Positions 51,994 to 60,146 of a stretch of DNA of 64,000 nucleotides are shown here, in pieces. The stretch is from Streptacidiphilus rugosus AM-16 (GTDB lineage Bacteria > Actinomycetota > Actinomycetes > Streptomycetales > Streptomycetaceae). The notes under the pieces are model-generated. The model ran no database searches. It saw nothing but the letters and a program-made list of their open reading frames with translations, and was not told where the DNA came from. Position 1 is the stretch's first letter; each line of letters starts with the position of its first letter. A program made the translations under genes and the position numbers. The DNA is taken from positions 1,922,001 through 1,986,000 of the forward strand of contig NZ_JQMJ01000004.1 in assembly GCF_000744655.1 (NCBI RefSeq), in the 5' to 3' direction.

Positions 51994-54900
51994 TCATCCC
52001 GGACTCCCCGGGCTGGTGTGCCACAGCTTGCGCGGGGCCTCCGCCGCCGGGACGCCCGGCGGCTTGAGGTCGGCGTAGGGGGACATCCGGAAACCGCTCG
52101 GGTGCACCATCACCCTGCGCGGCGGGGCCTGCGTCGGCTCGGGCCTGGCCGCCAGGACCGCGCGCACCGCGTCCACGCCCTGCTGCTGCCACAGCTCGTG
52201 CAGGGCCGTCAGCTCCCATGCGGCCGTCGCCGTCAGCGAGACCCCGCGCGGGCCGGTCCGGCGGACCACGCCGCGGACCAGCAGCAGCCAGGAGTGGAAG
52301 ACCGTCGACGCGTAGTGCTGCTGCGCGTCCTCGAACATGGCGAAGTCGAGCGGTCCGGTCGCGTCGTCGAGGGTGGCGAAGACGACCCGGACGCCGGTCC
52401 GCACCGGCGGGGTCTGGGTGGCGACCTTGACCCCGGCGATCAGGATCTCGCTGCGGTTGCGCTGGGACAGCAGCTCGCGCGAGCGGACCGTGCCGAGCTC
52501 GTCCAGGAAGGGGAGATAGGGGCTGAGCAGGTGGGCGCTGTGGTCCAGGCCCAGTGCCTCGATCTCGCCGCGGATGCGCTCGGTCTCGGTGGGCGCCGGC
52601 AGCGCCGTGGGGCCGGTCTGCCGCTCCTGCTCCTCGGGGTCGGCGTCGGCCAGCTCCAGCTGGGCGGGGCCGGGGCGGCGCGGGCCCTTGGGCTTGGGGT
52701 CGGTGGCGGCGTGCAGCAGCAGGTCACGGCGGGTCAGCTCGGGGTGCAGGGTGTCCAGCGCACCGGCCAGGACCAGGTTCTCCAGGGTCGGCTGCGAGGG
52801 CTCGGCGCGGCGGCGGAAGTCGGGCAGGCTGGTGTAGCGGACGCCCTCGCGCTCGCCGACGATCCGCTGCAGCTCGGCGTCGGTGATGCCCTTGACGTCG
52901 GCGAGGCCGATCCGCAGCGCCTCGCCGTCGGGGGTGAGCTCCAGGGTGTAGTCGGCGACCGAGTCGTTGACGCTCGGCGGCAGTACCGGGACGCCGAACT
53001 GACGCGCGTCGTCCAGGATCAGCCGCTTCGGGTACATGCCGGGGTCGTGGGTGAGCAGGCCGGCGTAGAAGGCGGCCGGATGATGGACCTTCAGCCAGGC
53101 GGACTGGTAGGTCGGCAGCGCGAACGCGCCCGCGTGGGCCTTGCAGAAGCCGAAGGAGGCGAAGGCCTTGAGGATCTCCCAGACCCGCTCGACCACCGGC
53201 CGGGGATAGCCGCGGTGGTCGGCGGCGACGCAGAACCAGTCGCCGATCTCCTGCTGGCCCTTGATGCTGCCGAGCACCCGCCGGGCCTGGTCGGCCCGGT
53301 CCGGCGGGCAGCCGGTCATCGTGGCGATGATCCGGATGACCTGTTCGTGGAAGACGACCACGCCCTCGGTCTCGGCGAGGATCGGCCGCAGGTCGTCGTG
53401 GACGAAGACCGGCTCGGCCCAGCCGTGGCGGGCGTTGAGGAAGGGGGTGACCATGTCGCTCTTGACCGGTCCGGGACGGAACAGCGAGATGTCGATGATC
53501 AGATCCCCGAAGGTCTCCGGGGCGAACTTGCCGATCAGCTCGCGCTGGCCCGGCGACTCGATCTGGAAACAGCCGAGCGTGCGGGTGGAGCGGATCAGCT
53601 CGAAGGTCGCCTCGTCGTCGAGCGGGACCGCGTCGAGGTCGACCCGCTCCCCGCGCACCCGCTGCGTCTCGGCGACCGCGTGGGCCATCGAGGACTGCAT
53701 CCTGACCCCGAGGACGTCGAGCTTGAGCAGGCCGATCGCCTCGACGTCGTCCTTGTCGAACTGACTCATCGGATAGCCCTGGGCGCTCTGCTCCACCGGC
53801 GTGCGGTCGCGCAGCAGGCCGTCGGAGAGCAGCACCCCGCTGGGGTGCAGGGCGATGTGGCGGGGCAGGCCGTCCAGCTTCTCGACGAGGTCGAACAGGA
53901 CGGCGAAGACGCCCTCCTCCAGCCGGGAGTGGCGCAGTTCGGGAAGGTCGCGCAGGGCCGCGCGGGCGTCACGGGCGCGGATGTGCGGGAAGGCCTTGGC
54001 GACCGCGTCGATCTCCTGTGGCGGCAGCCCCAGCGCGGCGCCCGCGTCGCGGACGGCGTGACGGACCCGGTAGGTCTCCAGCATCGCCACGCACATGGTC
54101 CGGTCCGAGCCGAAGCGGTCCAGGATCAGGTCGTAGACCTCGGTGCGGCGGGCGGACTCGACGTCGAGGTCGATGTCGGGCAGCGAGACCCGCTTGGCGG
54201 ACAGGAAACGCTCCATCAGCAGGCCGTGCTCCAGCGGGTCGACGCCGGAGATGCCGAGCAGGTGGTTGACCAGGCTGCCGGCGCCCGAGCCGCGCGCCGC
54301 GCAGCGGACGCCGGCGGCGCGGGTGAGGTCGACGACCTCGGCGACGGTGAGGAAGTAGGTCTCGTAGCCGAGGGCGTTGATCAGCGCGAGCTCCGCCTCG
54401 AGCCGGTCGGTGACCTCGCGGCGCGGCCTGCCGTAGCGGCCGGGGATGCCCGCCTCGCAGCGCTGCCGCAGTTCGCGGACCGCGCCCGCGTGGGTGGTGC
54501 CGAGGACGCTGGGCTCGGGCAGGTGCATGGTGTTCAGGCCCAGGTCCAGATGCGGGTCGAGCTCGCACTGCTCCGCGATCCGCCGGGTCCGGGTGAGCAG
54601 GGCGCGCGCCTCGGCGGCGGTCTCGCAGAGGTCGTGCGCGAGGGCGGCCATCTCCGGCCCCGACTTGAGGTACCCCTCGGCGTTGACCCGGTCGCGGGAG
54701 CGCAGCTCCAGCGGGACCAGCCGGCGGGCGGCGTCCAGCACGTCGGCGACGGGGGCGTCGCCGGGAACCGGATAGCGCACGGCGTTGGTCAGCACGGTGG
54801 GCACGCCCACGTCCTGGGCCAGACACAGCAGCCGCCAGGCCGCGGCGCGGGAGGCGGGGTGGCCGGGCGGGGCGAGGTGGTGCACCACCTCGACCACGAC

Positions 54901-55494
54901 GGCCTCCCCGCAGACGGCCCACCAGCGCAGCAGCTCCGCCCTGGCCTCGGCCATCCGTCCGGCGGCCACGGCGCGTCCGACGGTCGACTCGGGGCCGAGC
55001 AGCACGTAGAGCCGGTCGGCGGCGTCCGCGATCTGCTCCGGCCGGACCACGGCCCGGCCCCGGCGCGCCATGTCGTCCCCGTGCGCCGCGCTGACCAGCC
55101 GGCAGAGCGCCGCCCACCCGCGTCGCCCGCCGCGCGCCAGCACCACGACCCGAGGCGGCCTGGCCGCGTCGGCGGCGGCGCGGTCGAGCCGCAGATCGGC
55201 GTCGGAGTCCGGAACGGGAGCGGGGACGGGCGCGTGGGCGGCGGGGGCCTGTGCCGCACCCGCGCCGGTGGGCCCGCAGGCGAGGTCGGCACCCAGGATC
55301 GGGCGGATCCCGGCGGAGACGCAGGCCTGGGCGAAGCGGACCGCGCCGTAGAGGCCGTCCCGGTCGGTGAGCGCGAGTGCGCCCATGCCGAGCACGGCGG
55401 CGTGTTCGACGAGGGCCGCGGGTGTGGCGGTGCCGTAGCGCAGCGAGTAGCTGGAGGCCGTGTGCAGATGCACGAAGGAGTCCGCGGGGCTCAT
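51994..55494 (-). CDS. dnaE2: Second DNA polymerase III alpha subunit, error-prone type (DnaE2)
   Basis: 1166-residue DnaE paralogue. The PHP domain starts FVHLHTASSYSLRYG, the polymerase core has ARGSGAGSLVNHLLGI and SLPDIDLDVESARR with catalytic aspartates (Asp440, 442, 444). A C-terminal OB region follows. It lacks the longer C-terminus of the replicative enzyme and matches the non-essential, damage-inducible DnaE2 group. ATG 55494 has AAGGAG 9 bases upstream. Third gene after DUF6504 and the HEPN protein, downstream of a LexA box. No imuA'/imuB-type partner sits beside it; dinB lies 1.1 kb further on. Confidence 0.93.
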   Translation of the reverse strand: MSPADSFVHLHTASSYSLRYGTATPAALVEHAAVLGMGALALTDRDGLYGAVRFAQACVSAGIRPILGADLACGPTGAGAAQAPAAHAPVPAPVPDSDADLRLDRAAADAARPPRVVVLARGGRRGWAALCRLVSAAHGDDMARRGRAVVRPEQIADAADRLYVLLGPESTVGRAVAAGRMAEARAELLRWWAVCGEAVVVEVVHHLAPPGHPASRAAAWRLLCLAQDVGVPTVLTNAVRYPVPGDAPVADVLDAARRLVPLELRSRDRVNAEGYLKSGPEMAALAHDLCETAAEARALLTRTRRIAEQCELDPHLDLGLNTMHLPEPSVLGTTHAGAVRELRQRCEAGIPGRYGRPRREVTDRLEAELALINALGYETYFLTVAEVVDLTRAAGVRCAARGSGAGSLVNHLLGISGVDPLEHGLLMERFLSAKRVSLPDIDLDVESARRTEVYDLILDRFGSDRTMCVAMLETYRVRHAVRDAGAALGLPPQEIDAVAKAFPHIRARDARAALRDLPELRHSRLEEGVFAVLFDLVEKLDGLPRHIALHPSGVLLSDGLLRDRTPVEQSAQGYPMSQFDKDDVEAIGLLKLDVLGVRMQSSMAHAVAETQRVRGERVDLDAVPLDDEATFELIRSTRTLGCFQIESPGQRELIGKFAPETFGDLIIDISLFRPGPVKSDMVTPFLNARHGWAEPVFVHDDLRPILAETEGVVVFHEQVIRIIATMTGCPPDRADQARRVLGSIKGQQEIGDWFCVAADHRGYPRPVVERVWEILKAFASFGFCKAHAGAFALPTYQSAWLKVHHPAAFYAGLLTHDPGMYPKRLILDDARQFGVPVLPPSVNDSVADYTLELTPDGEALRIGLADVKGITDAELQRIVGEREGVRYTSLPDFRRRAEPSQPTLENLVLAGALDTLHPELTRRDLLLHAATDPKPKGPRRPGPAQLELADADPEEQERQTGPTALPAPTETERIRGEIEALGLDHSAHLLSPYLPFLDELGTVRSRELLSQRNRSEILIAGVKVATQTPPVRTGVRVVFATLDDATGPLDFAMFEDAQQHYASTVFHSWLLLVRGVVRRTGPRGVSLTATAAWELTALHELWQQQGVDAVRAVLAARPEPTQAPPRRVMVHPSGFRMSPYADLKPPGVPAAEAPRKLWHTSPGSPG

Positions 55495-55579
55495 GGTGTC
55501 CGACTCCTTCAAAGGCGTTGTGGGCCCCTCCCGATCCCGCCGTCTGCTGTGTCCGTCCGTCCGGCCGCGTCCGGCCGGC

Positions 55580-56152
55580 TCACCCCGTGCGGGGCATCCC
55601 CTCCTCGCCCTCGTCCCCCGCCCGCCGCGCCGAGGGCACCGCGCCGCGGGCGACCAGGCGCTGCACCATCCGCAAAAACAGCGCGGTGTTGCGGATCAGG
55701 TCGTCCGCGTCCCGCGCACTCGCCGCCGAGGCGATCCCGGCCTCGGCGGCGGCGCGCTTGGCCGCGCCGGCCGCGTAGTAGACCGCCCACTCCGCCAGCT
55801 CCGGCGCGACCTCGGGGAGGACCTCCCACGCGGTGCGGATCCGCTTCCGCTTGCGCGGGCTCTCCTCCGGCCGCCCGCGCAGCGCGAGCACCGCGGCGGA
55901 GGCGCGCAGCGCGGCGAGGTGCGCGGTCGCGTACCGCTCCAGCGGCCCCGACAGCTCCCGCGCCTCCGCGAGGCCGCGCTGCGCCTGCGCGAGCAGATCC
56001 ACCGCGGCGGGCGGCGCACCGGCCCTCCGCAGCACCGGATGGATGTCCTCCGCCGGGCGGTAGGGCATGCCCGACCCACCGGTCGGGCTCGGCAGCGGCA
56101 ACTGCAGCACCTGCGCCCGCGCCCTGCGGTTCGCGTCCTTGGTCTCCCTCAT
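55580..56152 (-). CDS. SAV_6107-type HEPN domain protein
   Basis: 190-residue helical protein resembling the HEPN family named after S. avermitilis SAV_6107. The core reads VDLLAQAQRGLAEARELSG, ERYATAHLAALRASAAVLA, then RIRTAWEVLPEVAPELAEWA and RDADDLIRNTALFLRMV. HEPN domains are often RNases or toxin partners, but the canonical RxxxxH is not evident here (only RDADDLIRN). ATG 56152 follows GGGAGGG. Lies 34 bases after DUF6504 and 85 bases before dnaE2, so probably part of the same SOS transcript. Confidence 0.78.
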   Translation of the reverse strand: MRETKDANRRARAQVLQLPLPSPTGGSGMPYRPAEDIHPVLRRAGAPPAAVDLLAQAQRGLAEARELSGPLERYATAHLAALRASAAVLALRGRPEESPRKRKRIRTAWEVLPEVAPELAEWAVYYAAGAAKRAAAEAGIASAASARDADDLIRNTALFLRMVQRLVARGAVPSARRAGDEGEEGMPRTG

Positions 56153-56186
56153 GACGTACGCCCTCCCATGCTCGGCAAGCCTGTCG

Positions 56187-56498
56187 TCAGTCCGTCGTAC
56201 TGGTGAGGGTCCAGCGGTCGGTGTTGCGGTCGAAGCTGAGGTCGTAGACGCCGGGGGCGAAGCAGCGGCCGGGGCTGGCCTCGACCCGCCAGACCTCCCG
56301 CTCCGTCCGGTCGAGCGGCTGCCCGGCCGTGTGCACGGCGGGAACGGAGACCACACGGGCCTCCTCCCACCAGGCGCCGCTCTCCTTCCAGTGCCCCAGC
56401 ACCTCGCGCACCGCGTACACCTTGTCGCGCCAGAGGAAGTGCGTGGGCAACCCCGTACCGCCGCGCACCTCGACCAGGTCCGCACGCTTTCGGCTCAT
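56187..56498 (-). CDS. DUF6504 family protein
   Basis: 103-residue basic protein of unknown function. It contains a strand-rich core (LPTHFLWRDKVYAVREVLGH, then EVWRVEAS ... YDLSFDRNTDRWTLT), the typical DUF6504 pattern. In actinobacteria such genes often neighbour dnaE2/imuB mutagenesis genes, as recalled from the family. ATG 56498 has AAGGAGG just upstream. First gene of the putative SOS-controlled operon, 27 bases downstream of a perfect LexA box. Confidence 0.82.
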   Translation of the reverse strand: MSRKRADLVEVRGGTGLPTHFLWRDKVYAVREVLGHWKESGAWWEEARVVSVPAVHTAGQPLDRTEREVWRVEASPGRCFAPGVYDLSFDRNTDRWTLTSTTD

Positions 56499-56525
56499 CG
56501 CGTCCTCCTCCTTCACCGACCTCGT

Positions 56526-56541
56526 TCGAACTCTCGTTCGA
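56526..56541 (-). promoter_or_regulatory. LexA operator (SOS box)
   Basis: TCGAACTCTCGTTCGA is a perfect match to the actinobacterial LexA consensus TCGAAC-N4-GTTCGA. The site is part of a larger GTTCGAAC-N4-GTTCGAAC arrangement. It lies between the predicted -10 and the DUF6504 start, so bound LexA would block initiation. Confidence 0.88.
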
Positions 56542-56549
56542 ACATCTCC

Positions 56550-56580
56550 AGAGTAACCCGCCGGACCGGAGCCACGTCAA
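56550..56580 (-). promoter_or_regulatory. Promoter of the DUF6504-HEPN-dnaE2 operon
   Basis: TTGACG (56580-56575) and TACTCT (56555-56550) on the minus strand, spaced 19 bases. Both hexamers are excellent; the spacing is slightly long, which may make the promoter weak without induction. The SOS box begins 9 bases after the -10. Confidence 0.65.
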
Positions 56581-56635
56581 CGCCGTATCGCCCACATGGC
56601 CCCTCACTCGCCATGCTCCACCGCACCACTGACAA

Positions 56636-56677
56636 CGCCGGAACGGGCGGCCACTGTCAGTGACCGCCCGTCCGGCG
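56636..56677. terminator. Terminator hairpin after the YczE-like gene
   Basis: CGCCGGAACGGGCGG (56636-56650) pairs with CCGCCCGTCCGGCG (56664-56677), and CACTG/CAGTG closes the loop. It lies 34 bases beyond the stop of the YczE-like gene and upstream of the SOS promoter, insulating the two. Confidence 0.85.
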
Positions 56678-56710
56678 AAAAGGTTCGTTCCGGCAGCTCA
56701 GCGCCGCCCC

Positions 56711-57457
56711 TCACTCGTTCGAGGGCACCGTCCCGGTGGTCGACATGGTTGGCGCGGACGCGACGAGGTCCGGCTCGTCAACCGCGCGCAGCCGCGCTAC
56801 AGCTCCACCGCGCACCCGTCCGGCGTGATCGCCCCCGGACCCGTCCGGCCGTGCCCCACTCGAATCGTTCGCATGGGGAACAGTGAAGAGCGGCAGGAAG
56901 AGCTGGACCAGCGGGCCGATCGCCAGCGCGTACACGACCGTGCCGACACCCACCTGACCGCCCATCAGCCAGCCGACGGTCAGCACGGTCACCTCGATCG
57001 AGGTCCTGACCAGGCGGACCGAGCGGCCGCTGCGGCGGACGAAGCCGGTCATCAGGCCATCGCGCGGGCCGGGGCCGAAGCGGGCGCCGATGTAGAGGCC
57101 GCTGGCGACGCCGTTGAGCACCACGCCGCCCGCCAGCACCGCCGCGCGGAGCGGCAGGCCGTGCGGGGCCGGCAGCAGGTTCAGGGCCGCGTCGACCGAA
57201 AGGCCGATGACGAAGACGTTGCTGACCGTGCCCAGCCCCGGCCGCTGCCGCAGCGGGATCCAGAGCAGCAGCACCGCCGCGCCGACGATCATCGTGATGG
57301 TGCCGAAGGAGAGCCCCACATGGCGGGCCAGGCCCTGGTGGAAGACGTCCCACGGATCCAGGCCCAGGGCCGCCCTGATCTGCATCGCCATGCTGACGCC
57401 GTACAGCACGAGGCCGAGGTAGAGCTGAACGAGACGGCGGGTGAGCTGTAGGGCCAC
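56711..57457 (-). CDS. YczE/YitT-like integral membrane protein
   Basis: 248-residue membrane protein with five hydrophobic segments (about residues 7-25, 47-68, 77-95, 102-125 and 160-185). The conserved LGLDPWDVFHQGLARHVGLSFGTIT (residues 31-55) is the YczE signature. The C-terminal 50 residues are hydrophilic. YczE proteins are typically encoded divergently from a MocR-type regulator, exactly as here, and are likely transporters of unknown substrate. GTG 57457 follows GGGAGGGG. Confidence 0.85.
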   Translation of the reverse strand: MALQLTRRLVQLYLGLVLYGVSMAMQIRAALGLDPWDVFHQGLARHVGLSFGTITMIVGAAVLLLWIPLRQRPGLGTVSNVFVIGLSVDAALNLLPAPHGLPLRAAVLAGGVVLNGVASGLYIGARFGPGPRDGLMTGFVRRSGRSVRLVRTSIEVTVLTVGWLMGGQVGVGTVVYALAIGPLVQLFLPLFTVPHANDSSGARPDGSGGDHAGRVRGGAVARLRAVDEPDLVASAPTMSTTGTVPSNE

Positions 57458-57487
57458 CGCGGCCCCTCCCTTCCGACAGGCACTTGA

Positions 57488-57533
57488 ATTTGGCAGGTTC
57501 AAGGAACACCCTGGAGCTGATTGGCCTGCCAAT
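57488..57533. promoter_or_regulatory. Probable operator of the divergent YczE/MocR pair
   Basis: The 108-base divergent gap contains TTGGCAGG (57490-57497) and CCTGCCAA (57525-57532) as an inverted pair. The second half is itself a palindrome, ATTGG-CCTG-CCAAT (57520-57533), and a third CCAATT follows at about 57541-57546. Repeated half-sites on one DNA face are the usual pattern for MocR regulators. Confidence 0.6.
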
Positions 57534-57565
57534 CCATAGCCAATTCGCGAGAGGTGGACTGACTG

Positions 57566-59050
57566 ATGGCTCCGGCCCCCCGCGCCGCGATCGGCGCGCC
57601 GCAGCTCGACCGCGCCCTCGGCGACTGGCAGCGGGCGGGCCAGGGCCCCGCCTACCGCGCCCTCGCGGGCGGGCTGCGCACCCTGGTCCTCGACGGGCGG
57701 GTGCCGGTCGAGACCCGGCTGCCCGCCGAACGGGAGCTGTCCGCCGCGCTCGGCGTCAGCCGGACCACCGTCGCCGCCGCCTACGAGCTGCTGCGCGACG
57801 AGGGCTTTCTGGCCAGCCGACGCGGCGCGGGCAGTTGGACCGCGCTCCCGGCCGGGCGGCCGATGCCCGTCGCCGGCCTCTCCCCCTTCCCCACCGACGG
57901 CGGCGGGGTGATCGACCTCGGCGTCGCCGCGATGTCCGCGCCCGAACCCTGGCTCAGTGAGGCCATGGCGCACGCCGTGGCCGAACTGTCCGGGTACACC
58001 CGCACCCACGGCGACTTCCCCGCCGGGCTCCAGGTGCTGCGGCAGGCCGTCGCCGACCGGTACGCCGCCCGGGGCCTGCCCACCGCACCGGAACAGATCA
58101 TGATCACCAGCGGCGCGGCGGGCGGCCTCTCGCTGCTGCTGCGTCAGCTCCTCGGCCCCGCCGAACGGGTGGCCGTCGAGTCGCCCAGCTACGCCAACGC
58201 CCTGCAGGCGTTCAGGTTCGCCGGGGGCCGGGCCGTGCCGGTGCCGCTGCTGCGCGAGGGCTGGGACCTGGAGGCCTGGTCGCGCACCCTGCGCGACGCC
58301 GCGCCGCGCCTGGCCTACACCATCCCCGACTTCCACAACCCGAGCGGCCTGCTCATGTCCGAGGAGGAGCGCCGCGAGCTGGTCGCCGCCGCCAGGTCCA
58401 CCGGCACGCTGCTGATCGCCGACGAGACGATGGCCGAGCTCTGCCTGGACCCTGGGCTCGTCGGCTCGATGCCGCGCCCGATGGCCGCGTTCGACCACAG
58501 CGGCTGCGTGGTGACCCTCGGCTCGGCGGGCAAGACCTTCTGGGGCGGGCTGCGGATCGGCTGGATCCGGGCCACCGCGGAACTGGTCCGCCGCCTCGCC
58601 GCGGACCGCGCCAGCCTGGACGTCAGCTCACCGGTGGTCGAGCAGCTGGCGGTCGCCCGCCTGCTCGACCCCGAGGTGCTGCCCGAGGTGCTGGACTTCC
58701 AGCGCGAGCGGGTCCGCGCCCAGCGGGACGCGCTGGTGGCGGCGATGCGCGCGGACCTGCCCGACTGGAACTTCCGGCTGCCCTCGGGCGGGCTCTCGCT
58801 CTGGGTCCGCACCGGGCCCGGGCTCTCCGGCAGCGCGCTGGCCACGACGGCCCAGCGGCACGGCGTCTGGATCGGCTCAGGTCCGCGCTTCGGCGTGGAC
58901 GGCGTGCTCGAACGCTTCGTCAGGCTCCCTTTCGCCCAACCGGCCGAGGTCTCCCGCGAGGCCGTACGCCGCCTGGCCGCCGCGGCGGCGACGCTGGGCT
59001 CGGCGCCCGTCGGCGCGGCCACCCCGACGAGCGAGGTCACCCTGCTCTGA
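57566..59050 (+). CDS. MocR family regulator (GntR winged helix fused to aminotransferase-like domain)
   Basis: 494-residue fusion. A GntR-type winged helix (about residues 27-90: LPAERELSAALGVSRTTVAAAY) is followed by a fold-type I aminotransferase domain. The PLP lysine is K323 (SAGKTFWGGLRIGW), with DFHNPSG and IADETMAEL as cofactor contacts. Such proteins sense PLP or amino compounds and usually control the divergent gene, here the YczE-like protein. The shared gap carries repeated TTGGCAGG-type half-sites. Confidence 0.93.
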   Translation: MAPAPRAAIGAPQLDRALGDWQRAGQGPAYRALAGGLRTLVLDGRVPVETRLPAERELSAALGVSRTTVAAAYELLRDEGFLASRRGAGSWTALPAGRPMPVAGLSPFPTDGGGVIDLGVAAMSAPEPWLSEAMAHAVAELSGYTRTHGDFPAGLQVLRQAVADRYAARGLPTAPEQIMITSGAAGGLSLLLRQLLGPAERVAVESPSYANALQAFRFAGGRAVPVPLLREGWDLEAWSRTLRDAAPRLAYTIPDFHNPSGLLMSEEERRELVAAARSTGTLLIADETMAELCLDPGLVGSMPRPMAAFDHSGCVVTLGSAGKTFWGGLRIGWIRATAELVRRLAADRASLDVSSPVVEQLAVARLLDPEVLPEVLDFQRERVRAQRDALVAAMRADLPDWNFRLPSGGLSLWVRTGPGLSGSALATTAQRHGVWIGSGPRFGVDGVLERFVRLPFAQPAEVSREAVRRLAAAAATLGSAPVGAATPTSEVTLL

Positions 59051-59131
59051 CGGGCCGGCCTCTCGCTCCCGGCCCGCCCGGGCCGGTGAGTCGGGCCGGC
59101 CGTCCGGGCCGGCGCGTCGGCACGGGAATGC

Positions 59132-59187
59132 GGAACGGCGCTCACGCGAGGACGAGCTCTCGCCCGCCGACGCGTGAACGCCGTTCC
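59132..59187 (+). terminator. Terminator hairpin after the MocR gene
   Basis: GGAACGGCGCTCACGCG (59132-59148) pairs with CGCGTGAACGCCGTTCC (59171-59187) over 17 positions with one central mismatch, about 80 bases after the stop codon. Confidence 0.75.
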
Positions 59188-59403
59188 TTCCCCGTTCCCC
59201 CGTACTCCCCCGTACTCCCCCGGTTCCCCCCGGCTTGGTGCTCCCCCCTCGGCCGGGCAGCTGCTCCGCCGCCCCGTGTCGGCGGTGCAGTGCCGGGCCC
59301 CGGCCGCCGGGGCCCTGCGGCCCCAGCGCTTCCCGGTGCCCACTACTTTGCCGTCGTCGCAGGTCGGGAACCATCCGCGCGCGTACTCAACCCGTTCGGC
59401 CCA

Positions 59404-59429
59404 ATCCCTGAGTACAAGTACTCAGGGAT
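59404..59429. promoter_or_regulatory. Perfect 26-bp palindrome, probable operator
   Basis: Arms ATCCCTGAGTAC and GTACTCAGGGAT are exact inverse copies around a two-base AA centre. The position, about 100 bases before the DUF4126 start, and the presence of another GTACTCA near 59392 suggest binding by a dimeric regulator. Too short a loop for a terminator. Confidence 0.6.
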
Positions 59430-59531
59430 CTTGGGGACGAGGGCCGGGCCCGTGGTCCCTCGCACCGGCCCCCGGGCAGGAGGCCCTACTCTGGTGCCCG
59501 ACCGACACATCTGCGTATTCGGGGGACTCAC

Positions 59532-60146
59532 GTGGGACTGCTCCCACTCATCTTCACCAGCGGCTGGGCGAGCGGCATCAACGCCTACGCCGTGGTCCTG
59601 ATCATGGGCCTGCTCGGCCGCTACGACGGACTCGCCACCGTGCCCCCCGCCCTGGAGCGGACGGACGTCCTGATCGTCGCCGCGGTGCTGTTCCTGATCG
59701 AGGCGGTGGCGGACAAGATCCCCTATGTCGACTCCGCCTGGGACCTGGTCCACACCGTCATCCGGCCGGTCGCCGGCGCCGTGGTCGCCGCGCTGCTGGC
59801 GGGCCACGCGCACGACTCCCTGACCTCGCTCACCGTCGCCGCCGCGCTGGGCGGCGGGACCGCGCTGGTGAGCCATACGGTCAAGGCCGGGGTTCGGATG
59901 GGCGTCAACACCTCCCCCGAGCCGTTCAGCAACATCGTGGTCAGTCTCGGCGAGGATCTGGGCGTCGCCGGACTGGTGACCCTCGCCCTCTTCCATCCGG
60001 TGCCCGCCGCGATCGTCGCCGGGGTGCTGCTGCTGGCCGGCGTCCTGCTGGTGCTGTTCACGCTCTCGCGGATCAGGCGCTTCTGGCGCCGCAGGCAGGA
60101 ACGCCGGGCCGAACGAACCGCGCTCAGGACTCCCGTGCGGGGGTGA
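59532..60146 (+). CDS. DUF4126 family membrane protein
   Basis: 204-residue integral membrane protein of unknown function. The conserved start LPLIFTSGWASGINAYAVVL (residues 4-23), EAVADKIPYVDSAWDLVHTVIRP and the later SHTVKAGVRMGVNTSPEPFSNI match DUF4126. Four or five hydrophobic segments and a very basic C-terminus are present. GTG 59532 follows GGGGGAC. Its 3' end overlaps the convergent XRE gene by 23 bases. Confidence 0.9.
   Translation: MGLLPLIFTSGWASGINAYAVVLIMGLLGRYDGLATVPPALERTDVLIVAAVLFLIEAVADKIPYVDSAWDLVHTVIRPVAGAVVAALLAGHAHDSLTSLTVAAALGGGTALVSHTVKAGVRMGVNTSPEPFSNIVVSLGEDLGVAGLVTLALFHPVPAAIVAGVLLLAGVLLVLFTLSRIRRFWRRRQERRAERTALRTPVRG

Larger units (their letters stand above)
59051..59531. 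other. Non-coding gap between MocR gene and DUF4126 gene
   Basis: 481 bases without convincing coding sequence. Contents: a terminator for the MocR gene (59132-59187), a pyrimidine-rich stretch with two CCCCCGTACT repeats (59190-59230), a GTACTCA half-site (about 59392) and a perfect 26-bp palindrome (59404-59429). A good sigma-70 promoter pair is not evident. Confidence 0.5.
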
